Origin: Eubacterium sp. MSJ-21
GTDB lineage: Bacteria > Bacillota > Clostridia > Lachnospirales > Lachnospiraceae
DNA length: 64,000 nucleotides
Assembly (NCBI RefSeq): GCF_018918185.1
Contig: NZ_JAHLPZ010000002.1
Location: 124,001 to 188,000 of the forward strand
Reading direction: 5' to 3'
The translations under genes were made by a program, and so were the position numbers. Under the pieces are notes generated by a model. It had not been told where the DNA came from and did not search any database. It worked only from the letters and a program-made list of their open reading frames with translations. Within the stretch, counting starts at the first letter, position 1; every line of letters begins with the position of its first letter. Shown piece by piece: positions 8,034 through 19,000 of this stretch.

Positions 8034-9719
8034 CTACTCATAATAAGATACGCGAAGCAGTTCATCCACGGTCGTCGTACCATTTTCCACAAGCTCGAGT
8101 GCACTCTTCTTTAAGGTACTCATCCCCTGTTCCTGTACGGCATAATCCTTGATATCCTCAACAGAAACCCCATTCGTAATCATCTCGCGCACTCTCTTGT
8201 CGATCATCAGGATCTCATGAATCGAAATACGTCCTTTATAACCTGTGTTGTTACACTGTCTGCAGCCCTTGGCATGTTTGATCTGCGGAAAATGAACACC
8301 TGCGATCGCTTCCTCCTGCTCGGTCATCGGTCCCCATTCACCACAGAACGGACACACCTTACGCACAAGTCGCTGTGCAACAATTCCAACAAGAGAGCTG
8401 GCAATCATATACGGTTCCACTCCCATATCTGCCAGTCGGACAACCGAAGAAGCCGCATCATTCGTATGTAACGTAGAAAGTACCAAATGTCCGGTGATTG
8501 CGGCACGGACAGAGATTGATGCCGTCTCTGCATCACGTGTCTCACCAACCATGATAATATCCGGGTCCTGTCGAAGCAGGGCACGAAGTCCGACCTCAAA
8601 GGTCAGTCCTGCAGTGTTATTTACCTGCATCTGATTGAGCTTCGCCACATTCTTCTCAACCGGATCTTCTATCGTCGAGATATTTACACTACGTTTTGCA
8701 AGCTCCTCCAGAATCATATACAACGTCGTTGATTTACCGGAACCAGTTGGTCCGGTCAGGTAAATGATTCCGTTTGGTGACTGCAACATCCGCATTACAA
8801 GCTTGTAATTACGTTCCGTCATACCGAAGGTTCCCATATGATCGATCGAACCTGCCGACGCAAGAAGTCGCAAAACTGCTTTTTCACCGAATACAGTTGG
8901 AATCACAGATACACGGACATTCAGGTTCACACCTTCAATATTGATCCGAAAATGTCCATCCTGCGGGATTCTTCGCTCTGCAATATCCAGATCACCAAGA
9001 ATCTTGATACGCGCCAGCAGGGAATTGTGAATATTCTTCTGCAATGTCATGAAGTCACAGATAACACCATCCATACGCATACGTACACTTGTATGGTTCT
9101 CAAATGGTTCGATATGGATATCGGATGCATTGGAGTTATAGGCACGGACAAGCAGGCTGTTAAACAGGTTGATGATTGGCGTATCATCATCGCCATCCTC
9201 CACACTGATCTCCATAACCTCACTCGTCTGCGTTGTATTTGCAGACGCTTTCTGCGCTGCCTGTCTTGCAGATACCTCTGAATAATAATACTGAATCGAA
9301 TTTTCCAGAGGTGCCTTCTCACACAGGGAAATATGTACTTCCCGTCCAACAATCTGACGAATATCCTCAATACCATAGAAATTCAGCGGATCGTCTACAA
9401 GGAGATAATACATGGTATCCTCTACCTTGTATCCCATCATATTGTATTTCTCGGCAAGAACACGCGGAATCATCTCCACTGCCTTCACATCCACCGACAG
9501 ATCCGAGATATTGACAACGTCATAATTCAGTCGCTTACCAAGCGCTTCCAGCATCTGTTTCTCGGTAATAAATCCAAGTGCAATTAGCGCCGCACCAAGA
9601 CGGACACCTTTGTTTTCCTTCTGATAGGCAACTGCCTGATTAATCTGATCTTCGTTGATGTAGCCAAGCTCCTGCAATACATCACCGATTCGGATATTTT
9701 TATTACTGCGCATTTCCAT
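8034..9719 (-). CDS. pilB: Type IV pilus assembly ATPase PilB (GspE family)
   Basis: PilB is the extension motor of the pilus machine. The 561-residue product starts with a GspE/MshE-type N-terminal domain (IRIGDVLQELGYINEDQ), then the ATPase core with Walker A LTGPTGSGKSTT near residue 325, Walker B (IIMVGETRD), and the PilB-specific tetracysteine zinc site CPFC...CRQC in the C-terminal half. The start at 9719 has AGGAGG nine bases upstream and overlaps the end of pilO by 17 bases, a sign of translational coupling. The 3' end abuts a remnant of the 113-bp repeat. A second ATG two codons later is the only real alternative start. Confidence 0.95.
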   Translation of the reverse strand: MEMRSNKNIRIGDVLQELGYINEDQINQAVAYQKENKGVRLGAALIALGFITEKQMLEALGKRLNYDVVNISDLSVDVKAVEMIPRVLAEKYNMMGYKVEDTMYYLLVDDPLNFYGIEDIRQIVGREVHISLCEKAPLENSIQYYYSEVSARQAAQKASANTTQTSEVMEISVEDGDDDTPIINLFNSLLVRAYNSNASDIHIEPFENHTSVRMRMDGVICDFMTLQKNIHNSLLARIKILGDLDIAERRIPQDGHFRINIEGVNLNVRVSVIPTVFGEKAVLRLLASAGSIDHMGTFGMTERNYKLVMRMLQSPNGIIYLTGPTGSGKSTTLYMILEELAKRSVNISTIEDPVEKNVAKLNQMQVNNTAGLTFEVGLRALLRQDPDIIMVGETRDAETASISVRAAITGHLVLSTLHTNDAASSVVRLADMGVEPYMIASSLVGIVAQRLVRKVCPFCGEWGPMTEQEEAIAGVHFPQIKHAKGCRQCNNTGYKGRISIHEILMIDKRVREMITNGVSVEDIKDYAVQEQGMSTLKKSALELVENGTTTVDELLRVSYYE

Positions 9720-10491
9720 CGTCTGGCACCTCCTCGTACATATAGACCTCCAGAGTCAATGTCAAAACGCGCTCGGTCTTGAGATCATACTCCCCTTCTT
9801 CCGTCAGATTCGTGATACTGCGTTCCTCAGACCAGGAATAATTGCATACACGGATTTTCTTATCACTGTTCGAAAGATCCTCGATCAACCGGAGCAGATC
9901 ACTTTCTTTTCCGCCAAGGCGCAGGGTTATCGTTGCATTGTAAATTCCCGTTGTCACTTCCTCATCCGGCATTGGAATCAAATCTGACATATTGTCCGTC
10001 GACATACCGCCACTCTCCTCGGCTGCCTCAATTTCCGCACGTTCCGCCTTGGCACCCTGTGGTGCCTCTGTTGTCTCTGTTTCCTCCTGTGCTGCAAGCT
10101 CTGCTGCACGTTTTGAATATACATATGGATCCAAAGCAGTTTCTTCCTGCGGCATCTGAATGGACAAATCATAAGAATACAGATTATATCCAAGCACAAG
10201 CTCCGTAAAATACTTATCAATTTCCGCACTTTCCATCATCGGGAAAAACGATTCCCGTACGCCCTGAATCTGATCTGAAAGCTGCTCATTATCGATTTCC
10301 AGCATCGGTACCTGTATCAGCTTCAGCTCATTTTTTTCCTGTGTTTCCTTCTGCGTTTCAATCTCCTTATTCGTTTTCACGATACCCTTTACAACCGGGA
10401 AGATGCCCCAATATCCAATGCAGACAACGATTACAAAAATCGAAAGCATGATCAGGAGGTTTTTATCTTTTTGTGTCATTTCTAACTTCAT
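9703..10491 (-). CDS. pilO: PilO-like inner-membrane alignment protein
   Basis: This 262-residue protein has one N-terminal membrane helix (about 13-33), then a coiled-coil stretch rich in Lys, Glu and Gln, a charged Ala/Glu linker (about 130-170) and a C-terminal ferredoxin-like half (YNATITLRLGGKESDLL). PilO pairs with PilN to link the cytoplasmic motor platform to the outer part of the machine. Sequence similarity within PilO families is weak, so the call rests on topology and on its place between the PilM-PilN gene and pilB. GGAGGG precedes the start codon; the spacing to the upstream gene is 12 bases. Confidence 0.8.
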   Translation of the reverse strand: MKLEMTQKDKNLLIMLSIFVIVVCIGYWGIFPVVKGIVKTNKEIETQKETQEKNELKLIQVPMLEIDNEQLSDQIQGVRESFFPMMESAEIDKYFTELVLGYNLYSYDLSIQMPQEETALDPYVYSKRAAELAAQEETETTEAPQGAKAERAEIEAAEESGGMSTDNMSDLIPMPDEEVTTGIYNATITLRLGGKESDLLRLIEDLSNSDKKIRVCNYSWSEERSITNLTEEGEYDLKTERVLTLTLEVYMYEEVPDDGNAQ

Positions 10492-10503
10492 ATTTTTCCC
10501 TCC

Positions 10504-12024
10504 TTATTCTGCATTGCCGGCATCCGGTAAATTTATTTCATCCGTTGTCACAGGTTGTGCATCGGTATCTGTATGTCTGCCCGCGGACTCTGCGAGAGTA
10601 CACGTCACATGAATATCCCACAATTCATCAGCTTCCACATACGAATACCCGGTGTAATCTACATTGCTGAATATATCCACACCACACAGATTGCGGATGA
10701 ATTTATTGATATTGTCCACCGTATCCGCCCGCGCTGTGATGGTCATCACCCCAAGATCTGCATCAAACGAATCAAAGGTAACAGTTACAAGTCCTCTCGC
10801 GCAATCATCGACCACGTTCATGACTTCGCTGTTACAAACCGGATATGTATATAAATTCTGATTTACCCCCTCAATGGCATTGTATTGGTTATTCAGATAA
10901 GATGTCTGCGCTAAAAGCACATCATACCGTGCAACTTCCATAATCGTAGTTGGAGACTCATTATATTCTTCGAGCTTCTCCAATTCCTGTTTTTTAAGTG
11001 TACGTACCGTAATACACACAGCAAGTCCGACAAACATCACAGCAAGGCTGACCAAAATCGCCAGGAATCCTTTGCCAACACCGCCTTGTCCCTGCTCTTT
11101 TTTCTTTCCTGCATGATACCCTTCCAGGAAATTCTGCTTACCGGCATTTCCAGTTACAAGACCACTGATTGGATGGAAATGCGCCTGCATATCAAGTCCG
11201 TTTGTCGTAACATGCGTATCGGAAAACACTTCCACACGTGCATAAATGTCAAGCTGTGAAATTGCATCCTGATACAATGACAGATCCTGCGGATTCACGC
11301 CTGCAAGTAAAACTGCCTCAATCGGATAATCCAACTGGTTTGCCTGCATGAACTGACGGATCTGGCTGACCGAGCGTGCGATATCCTGCGCATAGTCCTC
11401 GGTTCCCTGATCATGGAAGCAACGGGTACTATTAAAATAATAAAACTCTCCATTTACCCAGAGAATCGTCGTAATCGTCATACGGTCTGCAATCTGCAAA
11501 ACAAATGTCTTGTACTGCTGCGCTGCTGTCAATGCTGTCAAGCGGATCAGGCTGCTCTCTCCGGAATAAACCGCCTTTATTTTCACGCCAATCTCTGTAA
11601 AAATGTCCACATAATCTTTAATGAAATCAGTCGTGATAATTTCGGCATAGATTTTCTTCGTCGTTTTGTTCTGTCCGATTGGAAAATATCCGCAAATATA
11701 ATCCTCTCCCTGTTTAATGTCCGTAAACTCGCGGTTGATAAATTCTTCCGTCTTCTTTGGATTAAGCAGAGGCATCTCAATATTCTTACCGATAAACTTC
11801 GTCGAATTAATGACCAAGATCACATCCTTCGTCGGCAGATTATGCGTCGTCCAAAAATTCTGCATGAAGCTCACAAATGCATCCGCATCCATAATCATAC
11901 CATTGATGATGCAGCCGTCCGGCGCATCTTCTGTATAACAATCCGCGACAGAAATCTTTCGATTTCCGGGAGTACCGGTAATCACTTGTATCTGTTGGTT
12001 TGCCAGATAAATGACTGTACTCAT
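10504..12024 (-). CDS. PilM-PilN fusion-type pilus assembly protein
   Basis: The 506-residue product joins two functions that are usually separate. Residues 1 to about 280 look like the actin-like PilM ATPase (VIYLANQQIQVITG at the N-terminus and VLLAGVNPQDLSLY later). A single membrane helix follows at about 320-345 (FLAILVSLAVMFVGLAV). The rest is a PilN-like extracytoplasmic domain, including a segment on hydrolysable-fold pattern ITARADTVDNINKFIRNL. A fusion would fix the PilM:PilN ratio at one to one and tie PilM to the membrane. No stop or frameshift is seen at the join. AGGAGAA precedes the ATG. The PilN half is assigned from topology and position rather than clear motifs. Confidence 0.78.
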   Translation of the reverse strand: MSTVIYLANQQIQVITGTPGNRKISVADCYTEDAPDGCIINGMIMDADAFVSFMQNFWTTHNLPTKDVILVINSTKFIGKNIEMPLLNPKKTEEFINREFTDIKQGEDYICGYFPIGQNKTTKKIYAEIITTDFIKDYVDIFTEIGVKIKAVYSGESSLIRLTALTAAQQYKTFVLQIADRMTITTILWVNGEFYYFNSTRCFHDQGTEDYAQDIARSVSQIRQFMQANQLDYPIEAVLLAGVNPQDLSLYQDAISQLDIYARVEVFSDTHVTTNGLDMQAHFHPISGLVTGNAGKQNFLEGYHAGKKKEQGQGGVGKGFLAILVSLAVMFVGLAVCITVRTLKKQELEKLEEYNESPTTIMEVARYDVLLAQTSYLNNQYNAIEGVNQNLYTYPVCNSEVMNVVDDCARGLVTVTFDSFDADLGVMTITARADTVDNINKFIRNLCGVDIFSNVDYTGYSYVEADELWDIHVTCTLAESAGRHTDTDAQPVTTDEINLPDAGNAE

Positions 12025-12111
12025 ATATATGTTCTCCTTCCATAGTAGATTAGATCCTACACTGTAATACCCGGATTCAATACATCGCTTCCGCGTTGTC
12101 CCGAGGCATAA

Positions 12112-13311
12112 TTAGTACGAATTCGCAATCGTCGCATACGAGCCGTAAATCGGCTGAATTACGGAAATAATAACAAATCCAACGACTGCCGCCATCACGA
12201 CGATCATCGCAGGCTCTAAGTAAGAAACCAGCTTGTTCATTGCTACTTCAGAATCATATTCCATCTGGTTTGCAATCGATACGAGCATCGTATCAAGCGC
12301 ACCCGTCTCTTCTCCGACAGAGATGGACGAAGAAAGCTTCTTCGTAAATCCATCTACCCGGTCAATACTCTCACTTAAATTCATACCACCCCGGACATCC
12401 GCAATCACCTGATCAAACTGCTTTTCAATGTATGAATTGCCGATCGTGTTACGGGCAATCTGCAAACAGTTAATAATCGAAATACCTGCCGAATACAAGC
12501 TCGACAAGGTACGTGCAAACCGTGCGGTATAAATGACACGACGCAGTTTCCCAATCACCGGCAGTTTCAGTTCTAACTTATCCTTTGCATACCGCACACC
12601 CGGTATCGCAAAAAGCACATGAAAGAAAATATACAACACAACTGCCGCAATAATTAAGACATACCACTTATTTTTCACAAAATTACTGATGCCTAGCAGG
12701 ATCGTCGTCGATGTCGGAAGTGTATCCATCTGGGAAAAAAGATCCTTAAACTGCGGAATGACATAACCCATAATGATTGCCACTACAACCACGATCAGTA
12801 CGCACAGAATCTTCGGATACGTCATCGAGCTTTTGACCTTCTGATTCAACCGGTATTCCTTCTCATAATGCACCGACATCTGCAGTGCGATCTTATCCAT
12901 GCTTCCGCTGCTTTCCGCGCTCTTTATCATATTGATGAATAATGGCGGAAATGCATCGCCACTCGCAAGCATCGCATCCGAGAGCGGTACACCGGAACGC
13001 ACCTGCTTTAAAAGTCCTGCATATACTTCCCGTTCCTTCGGTTTGATCGATTCATCCTCGGATATGATTCGAAGTGCTTTGACAAGCGTGACACCGGCGC
13101 CAAGTAATTCGCCAATATTCTTAGCGAAATCAGAAACAACATTGGACTTCAGCCGTTTCGTATTATTCTTATCCGCCTGTGCCTTCGCCTGAATCAGATA
13201 TTTATTTTCCTGTTTTAAGCGCTCATGCAGATCAAGCTCATCCGTTGCCTGCATCGTACCGGAAATCATCTTTCCATTCTCATCCTGCGCTCTGTATTTG
13301 TAAGTGACCAA
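12112..13311 (-). CDS. pilC: Type IV pilus inner-membrane platform protein PilC (GspF family)
   Basis: PilC is the polytopic platform on which PilB and PilT act. The 399-residue product has the usual GspF duplication: a cytoplasmic domain (about 60-180) ahead of a helix pair, then a second copy of the domain and a final helix (MIVVMAAVVGFVIISVIQPI). The motif ESGSMDKIALQMSVHYEKE is typical. Translation appears to start at TTG (13311), eight bases after a perfect AGGAGG; no ATG is better placed. It lies 142 bases after pilD and 87 bases before the PilM-PilN gene. Confidence 0.93.
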   Translation of the reverse strand: MVTYKYRAQDENGKMISGTMQATDELDLHERLKQENKYLIQAKAQADKNNTKRLKSNVVSDFAKNIGELLGAGVTLVKALRIISEDESIKPKEREVYAGLLKQVRSGVPLSDAMLASGDAFPPLFINMIKSAESSGSMDKIALQMSVHYEKEYRLNQKVKSSMTYPKILCVLIVVVVAIIMGYVIPQFKDLFSQMDTLPTSTTILLGISNFVKNKWYVLIIAAVVLYIFFHVLFAIPGVRYAKDKLELKLPVIGKLRRVIYTARFARTLSSLYSAGISIINCLQIARNTIGNSYIEKQFDQVIADVRGGMNLSESIDRVDGFTKKLSSSISVGEETGALDTMLVSIANQMEYDSEVAMNKLVSYLEPAMIVVMAAVVGFVIISVIQPIYGSYATIANSY

Positions 13312-13453
13312 GGACGTTTCCTCCTTTTTATCTCAAGTTCAGACACCGCCTGTAAATCCGCAGGCAAAAACGTATTTCCGGTTTGTAATTAGAAAGTCCA
13401 TCTCACAATACGGATTTTCTTTTCTTGTGTCTATCACTTTCATGTTTTTTCTT

Positions 13454-14242
13454 TTAATATGTTGAAGTCATCATACTCTTCACATAATCAATATACATCG
13501 AAATCATGGTATCTCCCAGATTCTGTGTCAGCGACACAAGCACGCCAAACGCCAGAAATGGACCAAATGCAAACTGTTCTTTTCTGCCCTTCTTCTTTTT
13601 TACAAGCAGATAAATGGCATATGCACCGCCGACAATAATGCCGACAAAAAACGCACCGATAACGCCCTTCCAGCCAAGCAGGAACCCGGCCGCAAACATC
13701 ATCTTCACGTCACCGCCGCCAAAACCATTGAACAACATCAGAATAAACATCGGCACGCTGATTGCAAACAGTCCAATCACCCGCTCTATGATTGTTGGTC
13801 CCGGCAATACCCAGATAGCAGGGATACCAAGCAACAGCAAAATCACATTCAACTGTGGCGGAATCTCCTGCGTGTCCGCATCGATCATTGTGATCACCAT
13901 TAGATCACAGATTACAAGGAAGAACAGCAATGCAGACAGATGAATCCCATACATAGCAAGGGCGAACACCGCAAATGCACCACCCACCAATTCGATGATA
14001 AGCGGCCGTTTCGGAAGTACCGAACCACAATATCTGCATCGGTTCTGATAACGGATCCGGGAAAAAACCGGAATGACATCCTTCCATGTCTGCTCATGGT
14101 CACACTGCTTACAATGTGAATGCCGGATCGTAAGCTTCTCTTTCTTCGGAAGTCGTTCAATAACCAGATTCAGATAAGAAAACATGGTCATCCCCATCAA
14201 AAATACTACTATGTATATAATTGCATATAAAAAATAATTCAT
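13454..14242 (-). CDS. pilD: Prepilin leader peptidase/N-methyltransferase PilD
   Basis: This integral membrane aspartyl protease removes the basic leaders of prepilins and pseudopilins and methylates the new N-terminus. The 262-residue protein keeps the two Cys pairs of the methyltransferase loop (CKQCDH and CRYCG) and both catalytic aspartates: MIDADTQEIP and GGGDVKM. Eight or so membrane helices are evident and FAFGPFLAFG marks the C-terminal region. Its substrates are encoded in the same operon: the major pilin and the pseudopilins upstream. AGAGGT lies before the ATG. Confidence 0.95.
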   Translation of the reverse strand: MNYFLYAIIYIVVFLMGMTMFSYLNLVIERLPKKEKLTIRHSHCKQCDHEQTWKDVIPVFSRIRYQNRCRYCGSVLPKRPLIIELVGGAFAVFALAMYGIHLSALLFFLVICDLMVITMIDADTQEIPPQLNVILLLLGIPAIWVLPGPTIIERVIGLFAISVPMFILMLFNGFGGGDVKMMFAAGFLLGWKGVIGAFFVGIIVGGAYAIYLLVKKKKGRKEQFAFGPFLAFGVLVSLTQNLGDTMISMYIDYVKSMMTSTY

Positions 14243-14261
14243 CTTCTACCTCTTCCTGTTT

Positions 14262-14936
14262 TTATTCACAACTAATCTGTGTATTGGACTGTGCATCCAG
14301 ATTATAGCATTGGATATATTCCGTATATGTAAAATCGCCATACCGCGAGCTATGTAATGTCAGGCTCATATATATGATATTGTCTGCGTAATTTCCCCCC
14401 GGCTGTGTAAATTTCAGTTCCTTGATGGAATATCCCATATACGCTTTCTGGTCAAATACCCAGTTGGTACTCTTCACTTCACCGCTTGCCACAACAACCG
14501 GATAATAGTGCACAACAAGATATCCATTTTCATTCACGCCAATATAGACATGGCTGCCCTGTGCATCGGTAAATTCAATCTTATTATATCCGGATGTTTC
14601 ATTCTGTCCACCCAGCGTCGTATCGGTTGATAACCGCATCACATATGGCTGCGTAACCTCACTCGTCGTGCCATCTTCATTCTTTACCTCAGTTGTAATC
14701 GTCGCATTCCGCGCACCCTCGATTTCCCCGCGGATTTTCGAAGCAATAATGGCAGATACCTGCATGCCATTCGCCGTTCCTTTTGCCTCATAATAGACGC
14801 TCACGGTATTCGCAATCACTTTACTCGCTGCGATCATAAAAAGCCCGATCAGCATAAAGGTCACGATCATTTCCACCAATGTAAGTCCCTGATTCATCGT
14901 ATGAAATTTTTGAAAAAGCTTCTTCAGTTTTTTCAT
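14262..14936 (-). CDS. Minor pseudopilin (PilW-like)
   Basis: The 224-residue protein carries a prepilin signal near residue 17 (G/LTLVEMIVTFMLIG): Leu instead of Phe follows the cleavage glycine, and Glu is kept at +5. The hydrophobic helix is followed by a Thr/Tyr-rich beta-rich domain of about 180 residues. Minor pseudopilins of this kind prime pilus assembly and sit at the tip. The gene is 19 bases upstream of pilD and 21 bases after the preceding pilin-like gene, so it belongs to the operon. Which minor-pilin class it matches cannot be told from motifs alone. Confidence 0.85.
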   Translation of the reverse strand: MKKLKKLFQKFHTMNQGLTLVEMIVTFMLIGLFMIAASKVIANTVSVYYEAKGTANGMQVSAIIASKIRGEIEGARNATITTEVKNEDGTTSEVTQPYVMRLSTDTTLGGQNETSGYNKIEFTDAQGSHVYIGVNENGYLVVHYYPVVVASGEVKSTNWVFDQKAYMGYSIKELKFTQPGGNYADNIIYMSLTLHSSRYGDFTYTEYIQCYNLDAQSNTQISCE

Positions 14937-14957
14937 TTCAATAACTGACTCCTCTTA

Positions 14958-15341
14958 TCATTCTGAATCTTCACTTTTATGGATCACCCGGAACACTGTC
15001 AAGTCCGCACGATCACTATAATACCGATGCAGCTCCGCCTCTATCAAAAAGCTCGTATCTTTTGCTGTATTTCTCGTGTCTGTTTTCGTTGTATCCACCG
15101 TCAGTGTAATGCCTGTTTCAGCAAGCTTCTCAAACCCTGCATCTTTTTGGTACATTTCCTCGTTTAAAACCCGCTGTTCCTCCTGCATATCCTTACTTTT
15201 CTTTACAAGTTTCCCGGATACACCGAGCAGATGCACCATGCATTCTGCCAGAACCATCACAAGAATCACGAATCCAACAATTACCTCCACCATCGTTGAA
15301 CCTGCATTATTTATTTTTCGCACGATTTTTCTTTTTTTCAT
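14958..15341 (-). CDS. Minor pseudopilin (PilV-like)
   Basis: From the ATG at 15341 this is a 127-residue protein with a basic leader (MKKRKIVRKINNAG) and a pseudopilin helix STMVEVIVGFVILVMVLAE; Ser replaces Phe at mature position 1 and Glu stays at +5. The C-terminal part is short and charged. I prefer this start to one 13 codons earlier because the pseudopilin leader then has normal length and the start falls just after the stop of the upstream gene (GAGCGTGAGTAAC then ATG), pointing to coupled translation. Confidence 0.8.
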   Translation of the reverse strand: MKKRKIVRKINNAGSTMVEVIVGFVILVMVLAECMVHLLGVSGKLVKKSKDMQEEQRVLNEEMYQKDAGFEKLAETGITLTVDTTKTDTRNTAKDTSFLIEAELHRYYSDRADLTVFRVIHKSEDSE

Positions 15342-15342
15342 G

Positions 15343-16029
15343 TTACTCACGCTCCAGAAAACTCCAGCACCAACGCTCACTTTTCAGAATTTCATTTTTA
15401 GCTGGATTTACAATGTCATCGCCTGTATCCACGTCGGATTCCGCATTTTCATATTCCATGCAGGACAGGTTATACTTTGATAACATAGATGCTGCCTGGT
15501 CTCCCTTGGTACAGGTAACTTTGATACAAAGCACAATATCATTTTTCGATTCAACGTAGCTTCCATCATTTTCCCAATAGATACAGATTGAAATATCATC
15601 CGCCATCGCCGCATACTTTGCCGCATCCCCACCGGTCGCTGCAAGCGTAAAATAACGATACGCTGACTTCTCGCCATGATCCGTTGAACTTTCAGATTCA
15701 AAATACGGCCAGTTGCCCTGACAGATATTATATCGAAGGTACTGCCACAACAGATTTTTTCCATCTGTCACGTCCTGCCTCTGCATATCAAAGCTCGTGT
15801 ACACCGGTGTTGTCAATTCTTTCTCTAGCTCAATACTGATTGTCTTCGAAAGCTCTCTGCACTGGTTCTGTGTTACCCGTCGTACCGAAGAAGAAAACAA
15901 TGCATAGCTTACAAGCAGCAACGACAGGCAGAATACAACGACAACCATACTGACGACAATTGCGACGATCATCGCGGAACCACGATTTTTTTCTTTATGA
16001 AATTGTCTGAGTATTCCTTTGTTCTGCAT
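15343..16029 (-). CDS. PilX/GspK-type pilus-associated membrane protein
   Basis: The 228-residue protein has an N-terminal segment like that of PilX or GspK proteins: a basic leader, NRGSAMIVAIVVSMVVVVF, then a long hydrophobic helix. The +5 Glu of classical pilins is absent (GSAMIVAI), which is common for this class. The remaining 180 residues are soluble, with several Cys and Trp. It is 21 bases downstream of the giant pseudopilin gene and directly adjacent to the next minor pilin. The role is probably tip-complex assembly; this is inferred from gene order and topology. Confidence 0.75.
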   Translation of the reverse strand: MQNKGILRQFHKEKNRGSAMIVAIVVSMVVVVFCLSLLLVSYALFSSSVRRVTQNQCRELSKTISIELEKELTTPVYTSFDMQRQDVTDGKNLLWQYLRYNICQGNWPYFESESSTDHGEKSAYRYFTLAATGGDAAKYAAMADDISICIYWENDGSYVESKNDIVLCIKVTCTKGDQAASMLSKYNLSCMEYENAESDVDTGDDIVNPAKNEILKSERWCWSFLERE

Positions 16030-16050
16030 ATATTTGTAACTATCTTTCTT

Positions 16051-19000
16051 TTATTTCGATATTCCATTAACAGACAGTGACTGTGGCTGTGTCCACTCCG
16101 CAAGTCCATTTTCTGAGATTACGGCAAATCGGATCTGTACATCTTTCACTTCATTGGTAAACCATGTATCCTTCTCCAGCATAAAGCTTGCGTTTGTCTG
16201 ATCTGCGGTATAATAAACCGACTGTACCAGTGCACCCTCTGCATCAAACCCAAGTACCTGCATCAGCATCGGCTGTTCAACTGCCACCGTATAATTCACA
16301 ACTTCTTTTACAGTTGTGCCACTTCCTACTGTCACCGTCGTTCCCGCAAGCTTCGGAAGATGTGTCTTTACCGCTTCTCTTTTCACGGTTCCTGTCCAGA
16401 TCACCATGTCATCTTTATCAGTTTCTGTAATTTTACCGGCATCTGTCGTAGTTGCATCATCAACCGGCATCAGCTTCCACACTGTAACATCAGAGCTTTC
16501 ATATGTATCCAGATGTTCCTCTCCGACAACTGCCTGCACCGCAACCAATGTTGTTGTATCCGGAAGCAGGACAGAAATCTGATTTCCCTCTGTCATGGCT
16601 TTCGCACAGATTGCTGCGGTCTTATCTTCCATCCGCACATTCACTGCATAGCTTACAGTCACTGGGTTTTCTTCTGTTAACATACCTGCAAATTCCGTAT
16701 ATGAATTTGCTTCGCAGATGCTCTCTCTGCGGATCTGTGCATTACTTCCTGCATAATACACATAATATTTATCGGTCTTTGGCTCCACATACATCACACC
16801 ATATGCGCCGCTTGCATCTTTGATCTGCACCTCATAATAATCGGCGCCATCCTGTACCTCGAACCGATATGCCCGTGACTCATACGTTCCAACCAGATCT
16901 TCTTCCTGTGCCGGTGCTGTCAATGTCCATTTCGTTCCATCATAATACTGCGGGACACGCGCATCCTCTGACAAAAGCGCTACATCCGGTGTTGCAAGCT
17001 TCTGAACTACCTGCATTTTCTCTGTTGTTGTCTCTATCGTTGTTTCTTCCTCTGGCATATCTGTATTTACCGGATTCTCTGCATCCTGTGATTGCTGTGT
17101 TTCGATAGTGGAAACTGTCTCTTCGGACGCATCAGCCACAGCCTGTTCATCTATTGCAGCATCCGCTGCAAGCTGTGCCGGTTTCGTATAAATCATACCA
17201 TTGACTGTGCAATCCTCATATTGTGTATCTGCCAGAAGTTCTTCCTCAGCATATCCTATCATCGGTCCAGATATACCGCCTGACACCGTTCCATCGCTCG
17301 AACAGCTATAAAACTTTACACCCTTGTAACGCAGGTATCCGATCATACCTCCCGTGTACCATGTTCCGGTAACCGAACCATAATTATAACATTTTTTAAA
17401 TGTCATCGCATCGCTCGTCTGATTATCCATCTGTCCAACAATACCGCCAACCGCAATATTTCCACTGGCAATCGTCGTAACCTCTGCATGATTCTCAAGG
17501 GATTCCAGGTTCTCGTCGGACATCGAATATCCGATAATACCGCCTACAGCCGTATTTTCTCCAGCTGCTTTTGCAGTCACATACCATGTATTTGCCGTCT
17601 TAATCCTCTCCGTCTCTGTGCCCTTTACAACTGCACCTTTCTGGTTACATCCAACAATACCGCCGGTATAACCAAGATAATTATCGATCGTTGTATTTCC
17701 TTCCGACTTTTGCGAATTATCCATCGAAGAAATCGTTCCATAATTTGTACCGACAATACCACCGACATTCGTTCTTGCCGTTTCATATGCAGTTCCGTCT
17801 ACCATGCCACCATGTACAACCGTATCTGCACTTCCAATGGTACTTGCCTTGACCGTCGAATTATACCCATTCGCACCAACGATACCGCCAACATTTGCTG
17901 TCACACCATCTCCGGCACCGGATATACTTCCTGTAAATGTACATTCCATCACCTGCGCCGCATCTATATCCTCTGCTTTTTCTGTTGCGATTCCACTCAC
18001 ACCAACAATACCACCGTAGCTTGCAATGGATATACCATGGCTGCCAACGATGGTCGCACTTACGTTACACTGGTTGACCGTACCTTTGTTCTCACCGACA
18101 ATACCACCCGCAACTTCTTTCGCTGTAACAGTTCCATAATTATTGCTTGTCAGAATCTTGTTGTTCAACTTGCGGCTCGCACTGATCATACCACCGGCAT
18201 AGCCAGTCTTCGCTGTTACAGATGCCTTATTCGTTGCATTCTCGATACGCAGAAATGTGTTTGCATCGTCGTATCCAACAAGTCCGCCGACATAAGTATC
18301 TGCTGTCACGCTTCCGGCACCAACTGTACCTGTCACATACATCTGCACTTCACTTTTTTCAATCTTTGCATCACATACCGCGTTGATTACGTCAGCTTCC
18401 GATGCCTGATTTAAGGTCAGCTTTCTTACATTCTCTGCCGTCGTTCTCGCATAGGTTGTATCCGTACTATTTACAAGCATCGTGTATCCGATGTAACCGC
18501 CGGTAAATGCACTACCTGTGATAGTTCCGGTGAAGTCTGCCATGTCCGCGGAGGTTTGGATGCGGGCATATTTGATATCTTCCGTTTGCTGAATAAGCTT
18601 ACTCGTATAAAAAATAAACTTTGCATTCTTCTTCATCCGTTCAACAGCCTCATCCGAACTCATCGAATATGGCATATAATAATTATAATTATTGCTGTTT
18701 GTATGTTTTTTAATATATGTATTTTTTTCCTCCAGCGGTGTAAGAATGCAATATTTTTTACCATCTCTTACCTCCCAGTTTACCTTCAAAGGATTCCACG
18801 ACTGAGTAAATTGCAAATCATCCCCTTCTTCAAGAGGTATTTCAATTGACCAGTCAAAAATATCTTCATCACTATCATTTACAATTGTAAAATTACCATT
18901 CCACCCATCCTTTGATCCAGTAATGGTCAATGTATATGGTGACTGATCAGTTGAAACTTCATGTTTATTTTTTTCAGTAATTCCCATATTTCCAGGTAAA

